Positions 22,193 to 33,408 of a stretch of DNA of 64,000 nucleotides are shown here, piece after piece; the first letter of the stretch is position 1, and every line of letters begins with the position of its first letter. A program made the position numbers and the translations under genes. The notes under the pieces are model-generated. The model was not told the origin of the DNA. It was given only the letters and a program-made list of their open reading frames with translations, and searched no databases. Source of the DNA: Paramacrobiotus metropolitanus (taxonomy: Eukaryota; Tardigrada; Eutardigrada; Parachela; Macrobiotidae); contig NW_026570227.1 in NCBI RefSeq assembly GCF_019649055.1, positions 496,001 through 560,000 on the forward strand. The letters are read 5' to 3'.

Positions 22193-22903
22193 GGGTCGGC
22201 CAAGTTTACCTTTGCCTTTTCTTTGCCTTTGCCTTTTTCAACATTGCCTTTACCTTTGCCTTTGCCGCCGCGAACACCTTACCGTCCTAATCAGCCGTCC
22301 CAAAAAGCCGTTTGAAATAACCTTTACCGTTGGCCTTAACCGTTGCATAGCAGACTGCCGTCAAACACTTTATTGTTTCTGGACTTTATTAGCATTGATA
22401 CAGCTTATTAAATAGTTTAGTTTCAGACTTGAATACTGTAAAACAAAAATTTGTGGTAGTTTTAGCATGGAACTACAGGTCACAGTTCTGTATGACTACC
22501 AAGTTGCGAACAGTTATTTCCATCGAACCAGGACTGTGTGCCAGCTAGTATTCGTCTTGTTAATTCTATTATAATGCTATGAGAAATTGATAACACATAC
22601 AATATAAAATGGTTGCCGTGTTTTCTTTTGGTGCCTCATGTATTACTGAAACAATATTTTCGTAAACATTCACGGTAAAGATACAACAGCGCTAAAAATC
22701 CGGAAAACGGTAAAGTATTTGGCGGCTTTCTGTTATGCAACGGTTAAAGGCAACGGTAAAGGTTATTTTGAACGGCATTTTTGTAAGGCTAAGTAGGACG
22801 GTAAGGTGTTCGCGGCGGCAAAGGCAAAGGTAAAGGTAATGTTGAGAAAGGCAAAGTGAAAAGGCAAAGGCAAAGAAAAGGCAAAGGTAAACTTGGCCGA
22901 CCT
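22193..22903. mobile_element. Foldback transposon FB, copy 1
   Basis: A 711-bp non-autonomous element with inverted arms of about 160 bp built of TTTGCC and TTTACC words (left 22193-22352, right 22735-22903). The outer end is GGGTCGGCC. It is flanked by an exact 8-bp target duplication GCGGGATA (22185-22192 and 22904-22911). The arms also share CCGCGAACACCTTACCGTCC. The centre has no transposase. Three more copies lie at 27326, 50570 and 55963. The 8-bp duplication is typical of hAT-, P- or Merlin-type transposases; which one is unknown. Confidence 0.9.
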
Positions 22904-23127
22904 GCGGGATACACCATTAATTTACATAGTATAGTCAACCCAGCAGCGTGATCCATGCAGTCCGGTATTGTATGAAATGATTGAAATTTCTGGGCTCCCT
23001 TAGCACAGATTTAGAATTGCAAAATTTCATTTAACAAGTAGTGCCCCTAAGCAACGAATGAATGGTGAAACATGTTGGAATATCAAATAATGAGGGCGAC
23101 GTTTAATAAAATGGAGATTCGCATTTT

Positions 23128-23312
23128 TTAACTTTCCGCTGATGGGTCCATAACGTGCCCGATAAACAAGACGGTGCCAGTTTTTTCGTGCCGCAGCAGG
23201 AACATAAAGGGTCGGTCGGCTGCAAATTCCACTCTAGTCTGGGGTGGTAGGCTGCAGTTTTTGAGTCTTACCAATGTTGTCGCAGACGCGACCGTTCCTC
23301 TCTCATTGACAT
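23128..23312 (-). CDS. Serpin gene, exon 3 (reactive loop and C-terminus)
   Basis: Last exon of the serpin whose other exons are 27161-26415 and 31997-31727. TTATTCAG precedes 23312. Joining the single G left by exon 2 restores KVYIDVNERGT, the typical strand before the reactive centre loop. Residues 343-359 form the hinge and loop: E-R-G-T-V-A-S-A-T-T fits the inhibitory hinge (Gly at P15, Thr at P14, small residues P12-P9). Counting 17 residues from the hinge Glu places P1 at Cys359 and P1' at Ser360, followed by LPP as in alpha-1-antitrypsin (SIPP). FAADRPFMFLL fits the PROSITE serpin signature. Stop TAA at 23128; ATTAAA lies about 21 bases downstream as a possible poly(A) signal. Too short and ATG-less to be found by simple frame searching. 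Confidence 0.9.
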
Positions 23313-23390
23313 CTGAATAAACATAATAAGCACATTAAAGTTAAACAAAATCAGAATATTCGACACTGTACTGTGTACACTTTACAGTAG

Positions 23391-24370
23391 GTACAGAGGG
23401 TGAGAGGGTGAGGGTACAGAGGGTACAGAGGGTGAGAGGGTGAGCCACCCACATTGGCACAGTGCACACACTGATTTTTTAAAACTTCCTTTCGTCTACA
23501 ACAACTTTTTCAAAAACATTACCCGATAACCTTGGGTATTCTATACTTGATAAATTTATCTGAGCTTAGTAAAGGATGCCTTTCAAAATCCAGGAAGAAA
23601 AACCTGGAGCGGGGTAGTAAAACAGTGCGTTTCAAAACTGGAACGCCTTTCGCAAAACAAATTCCTAAAAATTCCCCTTTACCGATCAGTACATATGAAT
23701 TGTATTAAATTGTTAAAGAATCAATTCTCTTTAAGACAAGTGTAATTTGGTTTTGATCAAAGCCACAGTTGAGTTTTTCTGGATGTCGGCTTTCAAAACT
23801 GACCGGAAGTCCAGAAAACATCTGCCGTTCTGTAACAAATTGTCCATTCGTCCTGAATTTCACAGAATATCTTCTACAAGCCTGTTTAAATAAATATTTG
23901 TTTATATCGAAGCGAAATCGGTATCGGCGGTTTTTTGCCACGAGTTTCCCACTGCAAAAGCCAGCCGCTTCATTGAAAGTGTAAATCCCCAATTTTTTAA
24001 ACCTTATGTTTTTTTCCCTCGGGATCCTGATTAAGGTTTTCACACAACAATGTACTTTTTCATATAGTACTTAAAATCTTATAAAATTAGAAACTGAATG
24101 TGACTAAAAAAATGCTTGCTTCATTTAATAATCATTTCAAAACAAAAATACGAAGTGAAACGTTTTGTGTGCGTTTTTTTCGCCGGTCGCGGACACTTGT
24201 GGTCACTTTATGTCACGTGTGCGCGAAATCTTCATGGAAAATTAGTTGCTTTCCGTTCACCGAGTGCTAAGGGAAAAACTTCATCAGCGGATTTGACCGG
24301 ACTTGAGTCCAGAAGTCACAAATAATTTCCTACCAAAAGTGTGCCAATGTGGGTGGCTCACCCTCTGTAC
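23391..24370. mobile_element. TIR element with GTACAGAGGGTGAG ends
   Basis: The right end TGTGCCAATGTGGGTGGCTC, then ACCCTCTGTAC, is the reverse complement of the left terminal GTACAGAGGGTGAG plus CCACCCACATTGGCACA. On the left, the GTACAGAGGGTGAG word is expanded into several tandem copies (23391-23444). Inside, a minus-strand frame at 23705-24043 (112 codons) is open but unrecognised. It sits in serpin intron 2. Confidence 0.75.
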
Positions 24371-24915
24371 TCTGCATGTATCTGAAGCTAAATTTTTCTG
24401 GCTGGTTAAACTTGATTAGGCATATGCATAGATAACTAAACCATGACGGTGATAACGAAAAAACGACGAAAAAAATAAAGGTGACAAGTGGAGGACCGAT
24501 ATTAATTCGTGTAAACGTGGAAGTCGTCGATCACGAGGATCAGCGTATGAAGCCGTTGTTAGTAAAACGGCTTGAACGGCTTCTTTGATAAACATTGGTG
24601 ATAGGAATTAACACGTTCTGCCTGGCAGTTAATCGAACCTGGCTGCTTGCTACCAATTTCGTACGCATGGTCTCCTCTAGCCGTTGTGGTAGCAAATAGC
24701 TCCACAGGATGAGTTCTCGCTGGCTAACTACTGCTGCGTAGTCAGACAGTCTGCTGCTACCTACTGTTGCCATGGGCGGATGCCGTCTAGTCGTAGCAAC
24801 TAGCAATCCGCTATGAACTGGCCTATGTCTTCCTGTCCGCTGGAAGGGTAGCAAGCTGGCGACGAGGTTATGCGAACAGACTAGCACTTGAGCCTCAGGA
24901 GAACGGAAAAGCGCG
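24371..24915. other. Intronic stretch, nothing recognised
   Basis: Part of serpin intron 2. A 115-codon minus-strand frame at 24540-24887 has no recognisable domain. Confidence 0.35.
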
Positions 24916-24917
24916 CA

Positions 24918-25112
24918 GCCACATACCGTATTTTATCGACTAGTAACCCAGCGTTACTGTTTTTTCGTAAGGGTTTTGGATGTGGTCTTTATTTCGGCGA
25001 AAACCTATTTTTGAAAGGTATTGTAAAAACGACTTTTCAGTGGGGTCTTTATTTCGGGGTGGGCCTCTAAAGCGGGGAGGTCACTAATTGATAAAATAAA
25101 ACAGCGATAGTT
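24918..25112. repeat. Degenerate inverted repeat, probable MITE remnant
   Basis: CCGTATTTTATCGACTAGTAACC at the left is mirrored imperfectly by GGTCACTAATTGATAAAATA at 25079-25098. The interior has GGTCTTTATTTCGG words and a GCGGGGAGG word, similar in style to the MITE at 38980-39385. About 190 bp; divergent. Confidence 0.45.
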
Positions 25113-25212
25113 GTAGCGACAGCGACAGGTAGTCGTAGCAACAGCGATAAACTGCCTCTAACTCTTAAGGGCTTAACTCATTTTATCCGCTAACGCCTTA
25201 CTGACAAAATTA

Positions 25213-25626
25213 ATGAAATGGAAAAAAAGTTCAGAGAGACAGAGAGGCTGCTGCATCACACCGTATTCAGCCAAAGTCATTAGAATATACAAACTCAACA
25301 AAGCCTGGAAGCAGGCATACAACACGGTCACGGCTTCAACCAAACTCCGCTGTTTTGAAGAGAATTCAGACCCGCCTTCTTTGACCGTTGGTCAAAATGA
25401 AGTCGTAGATAATTCATTTTGCAAGATAGGTAGAGAGATGCGCTTGCAGTACGAGGTGTACAAAACAGTGTGGCGAAACGGATGCTACCTTAAAAAAAAT
25501 TACAGTCGAACCAAGAAGGTAATGCAGGATAATTTGGAAAACGTTCTATTCATTCAGAACCTGGCGCGTTCACATTGTGATGAACAGAAATCCGTTTTGA
25601 AAATTATCGAAAAATTCATGGTTTAA
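25213..25626 (+). CDS. Unrecognised open frame inside serpin intron 2
   Basis: A 137-codon ATG frame, Lys- and Arg-rich, with helical, coiled-coil-like segments (for example NKAWKQAYNTV and SVLKIIEKF). The alternative phase at the start (TDKINEMEKKFRETERLL) is also coil-like, suggesting a frameshift. About 45 bases of its beginning (25268-25316) recur inverted at 25828-25880. It is on the strand opposite the serpin. It could be a decayed transposon frame or a nested gene; no family recognised. Confidence 0.25.
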   Translation: MKWKKSSERQRGCCITPYSAKVIRIYKLNKAWKQAYNTVTASTKLRCFEENSDPPSLTVGQNEVVDNSFCKIGREMRLQYEVYKTVWRNGCYLKKNYSRTKKVMQDNLENVLFIQNLARSHCDEQKSVLKIIEKFMV

Positions 25627-26414
25627 CAAAGCATACTTGGTCAATCCATCAAAAACTGGATAAAATTATCTTTCATGTGGCCACCGTGCTCGAAACCTGC
25701 GCATTTTTGATGGATGCGCTGAAGTACTGTATTTTGGATGACTGAAGTATTTTTAAACAGCCACTTCTGCCGTTTCTCCGTAGACTTGTGTGCTAACTCA
25801 GCGGAGCTCCGTTTAGCTGATAAGATCAGCTTCCAGGCTTTGTACGAGTATATTCTAATGGCTCTGATTCAGCATAAAATCTGCGCACTTATGTTTATGT
25901 AATCACAAAAGCCAAGTTACAGTTTCACAGCTAAACGCTTGAAAATTATTATGTTCGATAAACTAATAAGCATTGGAAAACACGAAGTTGGTTTGTGACT
26001 TAAGTTACAAAGAACGCAACGGAAGATTTTTTTTCGAAATACGGAACGCGTTTGATTTCACAACATTTCGGCTGACCTGGCAGCCGCCTATGATGCGATA
26101 CGCCGTTGAGGCAATGGACAGCTACTGGCTGCACATACAAAGTGGTGTAGTAACTACACCGCGGATTTGAAAGAACGAACATCGTTTGTACATTTACATA
26201 CAACTATACTAGTGAAGCGAGCGTTAGCAGTTAGCCGGCATGATTTATTGATTCATGCTGATGATTTGCGAGCACTACTGTACATACGATCAAAAAGCAA
26301 CCCGTAATGAAAATAAAGTTTCGTAGTTAGTTTTGTAGTTCGTGGCTTTTGTTCGCGGATTTTGCCGCGGCTCTTGATGCTGTACATCTGACGAGTACAT
26401 TTTTTCCTGCTTAC

Positions 26415-27161
26415 CGATGTAAACCTTTTGTTTAATCTTGTCAATGCGGAGGGAACGCGAAGATATACCAGAGAAATCCGCACTCCGCGAGAAAGCTGAC
26501 CGCATGCCCAGCTTCTGCAGCGTGCTTTCCATGTCGATGCTGTGTTCTATGCGAAATTTCGGCAACTGGATGGTTCCGTACGAGATCGGCTGGAGAGAAT
26601 CCAGCGCCTTATTCAGCAGCGCGGGTGTCAAGGCTCTCTGCAGATCCGACATCGCTGAACCGGGTGTCCACGTGGCCGAGCGGGCATTCTTTCCCGGGAG
26701 AATGAAACACGCGCTGGACAGTTCTTCGCCGTACCACAACTGCAGGAACCGTGCTCCTCCCAGTTCCTTACTTTCGTAATACCGGCACCGCGTCATCGCA
26801 TGCATGGTGTCCACCATCACCTGGCTGCCGTCGGCCAGGTTGAAGGGTTTCTTTACCGTGTGCTCCTCGAAAAATCGACAATCCCATTCCGCTTCGAAGT
26901 ACACGGAACTGATCAGTATGAATGCGGTATCTGCGTTTATGTCTGACGAAGTTAGTGTATCGCGAATTGTTCCGGATGTGTGATTCTCCACAAACTGATT
27001 GATGCGCTGTACAGCTTCACTAGGTTCGGTGCGGAAGTGAACAGGCTGACACACAGTGTTGAATAAAGTGCGGAGAGTATCGGTGTATTCGGCGTTCAGA
27101 GGGAGCTCTTCTTCAATAAATCCTGCTGTGGCTAGGAATAATTTGTAGTTTTCAACAGGAG
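26415..27161 (-). CDS. Serpin gene, exon 2 (core of the fold)
   Basis: This exon carries residues 91 to 339 plus one base of codon 340. CTTTTGCAG precedes 27161; the first two bases CT complete a Ser codon with exon 1. The translation starts PVENYKLFLATAGF and continues through the helix E-F region, then TAFILISSVYFEAEWDCRF, the serpin strand 3A and breach region (usually NAIYFKGxW-xxxF), then FILPGKN and the strand 2B/3B region ending KVYI. It ends at donor G|GTAAGC (26415/26414). A GTG inside the exon (27054) can look like a start but is not one. In-frame and undamaged throughout. Confidence 0.92.
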
Positions 27162-27325
27162 CTGCAAAAGCATGAAAGTAGAAAGTTGCAGCAGAAAGAA
27201 CAAAAACAAACAGCAGAACAGTAAGCTTTTAAAGCGAAGCACTTTAGCAAAAATGTCGGTAACGTAGGAAATAATTTCGTCGGCTAGGTGTAAATTATCC
27301 AATTTTGCTTTCAGCCCCGATGCGC

Positions 27326-28193
27326 GGGTCGGCCTACTTTACCTTCGCCCGCCCTTTGCCTTTACCTTTTCAGTTTGCCCTTGTCCACTTTACCTTTACC
27401 TTTGCCTTTACCGCCGTGATTACCTTCGCCGTCCAAAAATTACCGTTGATAAACAGTGCTTCAAAAGCGTCTTTCATTATTCAACCAACAGAAAAATAAC
27501 TATCACCGCCACTTTGCCGTTTCGAAAATGAGACTCTTTGTGATGACTGCTGATGCAGTAAATTTTAACATGCGTTTGTTTTGTAGTGGAATTATTGACA
27601 GGATGTGATAGTGATTAATATGTGTACATTCTCATACAAGGACAGAGAATGTACACATATTTATCACTATTTTTAACCCCATGAAAAGAGTTTAGGAACA
27701 TCAGATTTCTGCAAAAGTGTCTTATTCCAGCATATGCACCAAATTAACATTAAAAACATGGAAACACAAGATGCGGTGTACAGTGGAACATCCTAATCTT
27801 GAACACCCTCGGTACGGAATTTTTGTACAGGGTTCAGAAGTGTCCACGGCTCTGAGGTTACCGCCAATGTTATGTATTACGCCGGCACGAAAAGATCTGT
27901 TTAAGATTCAAGGTGTTGATCGTTCGTTCGAAGGAGATCAAACTCGGAGGTTTCTATGGCAAATGCTCTATATGTGTGTTTAGTGTGGTTTAATGTGTGA
28001 CTTTCGAAGCTGTGTTTATTAACGGTAATTTTTGGACGGTGAAGGTAATCACAGCGGTAAAGGCAAAGGTAAAGGTAAAGTGGACAAGGGCAGACTGAAA
28101 AGGTAAAGGCAAAGGGCGGGCAAAGGTAAAGTTAAAAAAGGCAAAGTGTAAAGGCAAAGGCAAAGGGCGGGCAAAGGTAAAGAAGGCCGATCC
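27326..28193. mobile_element. Foldback transposon FB, copy 2
   Basis: 868 bp. Outer ends are GGGTCGGCC and GGCCGATCC; inverted arms of TTTGCC/TTTACC words span 27326-27445 and 28030-28193, and share AAAAATTACCGTT(G/A)ATAAACA next to the arms. The flanks CGATGCGC (27318-27325) and CGATGTGC (28194-28201) form an 8-bp target duplication with one mismatch. Non-coding. Lies in serpin intron 1. Confidence 0.88.
27608..27670. repeat. 26-bp hairpin in the centre of FB copy 2
   Basis: Arms 27608-27633 and 27645-27670 are complementary with one mismatch (TGTGTACATTCTC pairs with GAGAATGTACACA), with an 11-base loop. If transcribed it would form a long stable stem, within the size range of small-RNA precursors, but nothing else supports that. 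Confidence 0.85.
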
Positions 28194-29375
28194 CGATGTG
28201 CTGTCGCAAGTTCGCAAATCGGGCGATATTTCCAAAACAATACACCTACATACATACTCGCACAGTCATACACCTGCCGATTTTCTAATTCCGACATTGC
28301 AGTTTAAGAAGAATTTTCTGAGCTCAGACCAGTTCTAAATTCTAATACAGAGTCCCGAGCGTCCTGGTTTTGGTTTGCAGCTTTTTAAAACGCAAAAGCA
28401 CCAATACTTGCGGCAACATAAGTTTCGATCGCGCTTTTAAGGTACCTTTGAAAAGGTTGGCAATGTCACTAACGCTCGTTAGATTCTTATCGCCACACAG
28501 GCGCGATATACGGTCCCGTATACGATACGGTGAGACACCGTTTCGTGACCGTACCTTTGATATGGTTGATTGATCGCAACGCCCAGACGGTACACGACTC
28601 GGTCCAATCCTGCCTCTGAGTTGAAGCATACTGCAGTTCAAAGTATTTTTAAGCTTTGGTATATGGGAACGATCGCTTAGCTGAAAACCCGATAAAAACC
28701 AAAATTCTAAATTATTTTTTGGTACCATCTTACCAAAATATCCAAATTTAACAGCCCATGAATCTTTCTGTGAACATCTGAATTATAACAAAGGCGCCTA
28801 TAGAGTTTAAATGAACAGCTCGCGCAGAGTACTCTAACGGCTCCTTAAGCTGCATGCTCAATTTAGAACACCGTGATGACGTGCAAGAGCCTACCGTATA
28901 TCGTGGGTCCATTTTGCGTTGCGATAAGAATCGCGAATCTGAATTTCGCGAAGGCGATCTGTGTAACGCGAAAATGTCCAGTTTCTCTCGTTCATTTTAT
29001 GTTCATCTCACTGAATCCTCAAATCCCTGCACGGGGCTGCAACTCCGTGGAGCTCACTGGCTTCGCCTCGCGGTGTGATTGGTTTCTTTACGGAGTTGCA
29101 ACTACGGTCTACGGCTTAGACAAGATAAATCGCTGGTGCAGCTTTCCCGTGGACTTAGTCACTTACGACCGAAGTCACCAAACAAACTTTTATTTTCACT
29201 TTTTGATGCCATTGACAAAAAAAATTTATTACTTGTATCCATCTCCTTAAGTCATAAATTTGATTTTACTTTCTCAGAAATTACCATTTTTATTTAACAG
29301 ATTTTAATGATTCCACTTTGGTTAGCGCTTGTATACTTTCGTGTTACTGTATGTTGTACAAAGCGTTAAAGTTGA
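28194..29375. other. Intronic stretch, nothing recognised
   Basis: Part of serpin intron 1. Open frames at 28854-29250 overlap in three phases and carry no known domain. Confidence 0.4.
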
Positions 29376-29520
29376 TTTATTAATAATTATTATTAATTTA
29401 TTATTAATTTTCATTATTAATATTATTATTAATTATTATTATTATTAATTATTAATTATTATTTATTATTAATTATTATCATTAGTTGATTTATTATTAA
29501 TTTATTTATTAATTTTTAAG
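29376..29520. repeat. AT-rich TTA/ATT microsatellite
   Basis: About 145 bases made almost only of TTATTAATTATTATT-like words. The phrase AAGCGTTAAAGTTGATTTATTA occurs on both sides (about 29360 and 29518), so the tract sits between direct repeats. Confidence 0.9.
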
Positions 29521-31140
29521 CGTTAAAGTTGATTTATTACGGTTATTAATTTACCCGTACTCTTTACCGCTGATCGAACGTTAACCGATCGTTCACAATA
29601 CAATACTGTACTAAAATAGTTCTGACTTTAATTTATCTCTAACCAGGGCTCGGTCACGGCTCCCCCCTCAGAAAAATTTCATTTTTTGTTTGAGGACAGA
29701 ACATGTATGGGAACACTTATAAAAATACTTTCATCTGCAATGGTTCAGTGGGCGTGGCCAAACACGAATTTAATGGTTAACATTATTGCATGTATTGCAG
29801 TATTGCCATTGACGTACTGCCGTATTGCTGTACATATTTTGCACCGAGCGCGAAGCGCGAGGTGCTGCAATAAGTCTTCGTCAAGAGCATCAAATTTGTC
29901 TGACGCCACGAAGAGCGTACGTCACGCTTTTCCAATTCCACAATCCCAATACCATTTCCCAGTGGTACTGGCGCTCGCGCTCGTGCAATAATGTGGTTCG
30001 CAACCACCGCTAGTATTATTGTATTACACCGATTTACACGTACAACTGTACATGGTATTGTCAGTGTAATACCATATATACAGCAATACGTTTTCATAAT
30101 TTTTTATCTCTCGCCCGCACAGATTTTAGTTATGTAAATTTATTATCTGAAAGCATTTTTCATCAACTATCATTTAATTCAGTTTTCGTTGACTGCAAAC
30201 TGATCTGCGAAACGCAGGAATTTAACAACTAAAACAGTGTCTAGCGGGGGTACGTAACAAATCGAAAAAAGACGGCACACCGTTTCGTCACAAAATTAAT
30301 TTTAAAATTGTGTTAATTTCCGAATCATGTTATGTGATTTTTAGAGTGCCAAGATTGCTGCTGCTCAGTCTGTTTTTAGCCAAGACTGTTGCTGTTCATT
30401 TCATATCCGATTCGGTGAGGTTCGAGCTACTGGTTCGTTGACTGTGTACACCCGAGGGGTGTCCAGAAGGAGAGTCACCTTTCTTTCTACCAAAGGTGTA
30501 GCCCAGAAGATCTTTCCGAAAAAATGGCTTGAGTATATCTGATCACTGATGTAAGGTTGCTAACGGTGACAAAAGTAAGGAGAAAAAAAGAAAAGTGTTG
30601 GGTTAATCCGGCAGTAGTGAATTTTGAAAAGAGGCGTCTCTCGCTCCAAGGTTTTTAGGTTTTCTTCCTTTTTTTCGGGTTTTTTCTCCTTTTGATGTTG
30701 TATCTCTTTTCTCTGAAATTCTTTGATGAGATATTCTTATGACTCATCGAACAAAATAACAACCTGTCAACTTCAAAGGCTCATAAATCTGGCAAATCGA
30801 AAAGCAGGTAAAAAAAATGTTACGCGCGTTACGGTACCTCGTTTAAACTTTGTTTTTAGAGCCAGTCTCTTTTTCAAACTTCTAACAAACGTTAAATGCT
30901 AAGACAGACTTCAGATTAAATATCGCAATAGGTTGCAAGCCATTACTCTTTGATGGAAAATTAATGTGAATTATTTTCGTTAGTGGCCGCACTTGGCGTG
31001 AACACCCTCTGTACTTGCACACATCACAAAACTCAATATAACCTGAACATACTACGTCGCTATTCCCGAATAGCAGTTCATCACTAACAACAAAGAGTTA
31101 AAATTTTTAAAACAGCTATTACTAAGTTTGTACTTTGAAA
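29521..31140. other. Intronic stretch with weak inverted repeats
   Basis: Part of serpin intron 1. CGTATTGCTGTACATAT (29820) and its imperfect inverse near 30080 could bound a small element (about 270 bp) whose interior has GCGC-rich palindromes. Pyrimidine-rich tract at about 30650-30700. No exon supported. Confidence 0.3.
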
Positions 31141-31167
31141 CGAAACAGCCGACATTCGGCTGTTTCG
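31141..31167. repeat. Perfect 12-bp hairpin with 3-base loop
   Basis: CGAAACAGCCGA, CAT, TCGGCTGTTTCG. Lies about 560 bases inside intron 1 from the serpin's exon 1 donor. Role unknown. Confidence 0.9.
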
Positions 31168-31726
31168 CTTCGGAGGGCAGCTACTCTATTTTAATTATCT
31201 TTGAACAGTTCCAGTGACTTTTACCTTGACTTGAGTTTTTAAAGCTATCTTTCAGATGTTGTATTTTTTCTCAAAACAGCCTTTGAGTGAGAAATATTTT
31301 ATGAACTCAAGGCTACTGAACAACGCATGGCCATACGGGTTCCATTTTATGTTAAGTAAGATTTAACGGAGTTGACAGAAACACTGTTTTTGGCTTTTAG
31401 CTGCTTTCGAACGCGGAGACAGTCAGACAGTGGTGGCGTGGTCGGGTTTACAATTGTGTTTTCTCCACTTTTCTCGTAGACCTGATATGTTGGCTTTTTG
31501 GAAATTTTCTTGCAAACCTCCGAATCTCCCCAGAAACTAACTTGTTTCTGCAAATCTACAAACTTTGAGCTTTCGAATGACATAAGGACATTTAGCGTTT
31601 CTTTTCTTGTGTCGCTCGAAAAAGGGAGGCACAAATGGAATTTTGTTAAGTCTTGTTTTATTAATATATAGGATATACGAGAAGATAGATAGATATACAA
31701 AGTAGATTACAAATTTTTGAACATAC

Positions 31727-31997
31727 ATTTGGTGGACGAGTGGTTTTTATCCTCGTTCTTCTTCATCTCAGTCAGCAACGCGCAAAAGTGCTCCACAGAG
31801 TAGTCTTTGTTGAGACCTAGCAAATCCGCCATTTGTTGTCGAGTCTCTCCCCTTGCACCAAGATAAGCCATGAGAACGGCGAGTTCTGCACATATCGGGG
31901 ACCACAGCGAGTTTATTTCGTACGATCGTTGCGCGCACAGGCTTTTGTAGACCGCCACACAAAAGTCTAAGCGGTAATTAGTACACATTTGTGCCAT
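31727..31997 (-). CDS. Serpin gene, exon 1 (N-terminus)
   Basis: First coding exon, 90 codons plus one base. ATG at 31997 begins MAQMCTNYRLDFCVAVYK, which is helix A of a serpin. NSLWSPICAELAVLMAYLGA and RGETRQQMADLLGL match the family's SPxSI...LGARGxT motif. There is no signal peptide, so the product is probably intracellular, like clade B serpins. It ends at T|GTATGT; T plus the CT of exon 2 gives Ser. The three exons together make 1203 coding bases (400 residues plus stop), the normal serpin length, with no stop or frameshift. TTCTAG a few bases upstream of the ATG could be the acceptor of a 5' untranslated exon. Confidence 0.9.
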
Positions 31998-33408
31998 GAT
32001 TCTCGTTCTAGAATAAGGAAAGAAGCAGTGTATCTGTGCTAAAAATTAAGCAAAATGTCAGTGTTAGAGTCTTTAATATTCTGTCGTTAAAAAATCGGTT
32101 TGTCCGACAATAACGTTTTATATCTCATGTCAAATACAAAAAATATTCCCAGTGCTGAATTTTCTTACACAAGATTCCAAAATAATCATGATCTTACAAG
32201 GAATGGCTGTGCATACGCAAAATGCAATGGAATGGATGTTAACCAGTGCCGCCTAGCCTATTCAGCTCGCATGACGATTTTAAGAGCATGAAGTGTGCCA
32301 CTGGAAAAATTTTCATCGACCGGTGTGTGTGGAATGTCCCCAATACACCGTACATTTGCTTGCTCCCTCTCAGACACTCTCACTCTCGCCGTGTCTCACG
32401 ATCATGTGGACAAAGTACTCGTACAGATAGCATTATGCGTAGCTCCGGCTGCTTACAAAATTCAATGATCGATTTTCTGCGCAGGGCGTAACTGGCACGG
32501 TGTGCACAGTGTGCACAGTTTTCAGTGTATGTTTTCTGTAACGATATAGTGGATGTTGTTACCATAGTGGATGCTGCATTATTGTACATATTTCGTGCTA
32601 GCTGTAGCAGTACACTGCAAACCGACACAGGACTCCGGACGGTGTGCAAATAGGAAGTCAAACTTCGGACATGGCTGCACTGGTACAGCCATGGCCCATG
32701 AGACACGGTTAATGATTATTAATTTTAAAATACATTGTATAAAGTTACTATAAACATATGAGGCTCTTCCAGCATAATGCTGTTATCTCCGATGCGACTG
32801 ATTCTGCACCGGACTGGAAAATCCGATCCAATCAATATTTTGGACTGAACGGATTTTACAGGTTTTGTTTGAAGCGGATTCGAATTATGTAGTTTTGATT
32901 TTTGAATACTAAAACTGAGAAACGGATTGAAGTTAAATTAAACAAAAATAACAAAAACTTAACATACGCATTGACCGTTCCTGTTAAGTTTTTGATGATA
33001 AATTGAAAGTAGTAGTATTATTAGTCAGCACTCAACAGTGCGCTTAATATTACTGCGTTGGTAGAGCGTCAAAAATTCAGAAAGATCATCAACATTTAAG
33101 TTCAGATCGCTGTTAGCCGGACACTTTGTTCTTTGTTTTTCAGCCATTTCGTGTCTTTGAATTTGAAATTCTTCCCATCAGTACTTCGCTTTTCCTCCAA
33201 ATATAATTCGGTCACTTTATTTATACAGTTTCATATTTCGGTCACCTGGTAACAGGAATTCTAAAGCGGGAGAGGCCCAAAAAACCGGCCTTTTACGTCT
33301 ACAATTTTTGACAAATAAAAATTAAATCAGTATTTGGCCGATTTCAACACTGTGAAAGGCAGTCGCACAGTGCGCCAAAATCTTAAGATGAAAATTAATA
33401 ATAATGCA
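31998..33408. other. Upstream of the serpin, no gene seen
   Basis: Probably holds the serpin promoter, but no convincing TATA box was placed. Short frames only. A GTGTGCACAGTGTGCACAG direct repeat sits at about 32500. Confidence 0.4.

Larger units (their letters stand above)
23313..26414 (-). other. Serpin intron 2
   Basis: A 3102-base intron, phase 1, with donor GGTAAGC at 26415-26410 and acceptor TTATTCAG ending at 23313. It holds a 980-bp TIR element, a degenerate inverted repeat and an open frame on the opposite strand, listed separately. Confidence 0.8.
27162..31726 (-). other. Serpin intron 1
   Basis: A 4565-base phase-1 intron from donor T|GTATGT (31727/31726) to acceptor CTTTTGCAG. 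It contains foldback element FB copy 2, a long AT microsatellite and a perfect short hairpin. No exon of another gene could be supported inside; a 128-codon minus frame at 28342-28728 has no serpin or other similarity. Confidence 0.8.

Noticed and set aside
28049-28297. Leu/Pro-rich repetitive frames over TTTGCC repeats (also at 22212, 50562, 51201, 55921)
   Set aside because: Translations of foldback-element arms, not genes.
31347-31700. 117-codon minus frame next to serpin exon 1
   Set aside because: It would be a readthrough past the GTATGT donor; the serpin continues in phase at 27161 and this frame has no serpin similarity.
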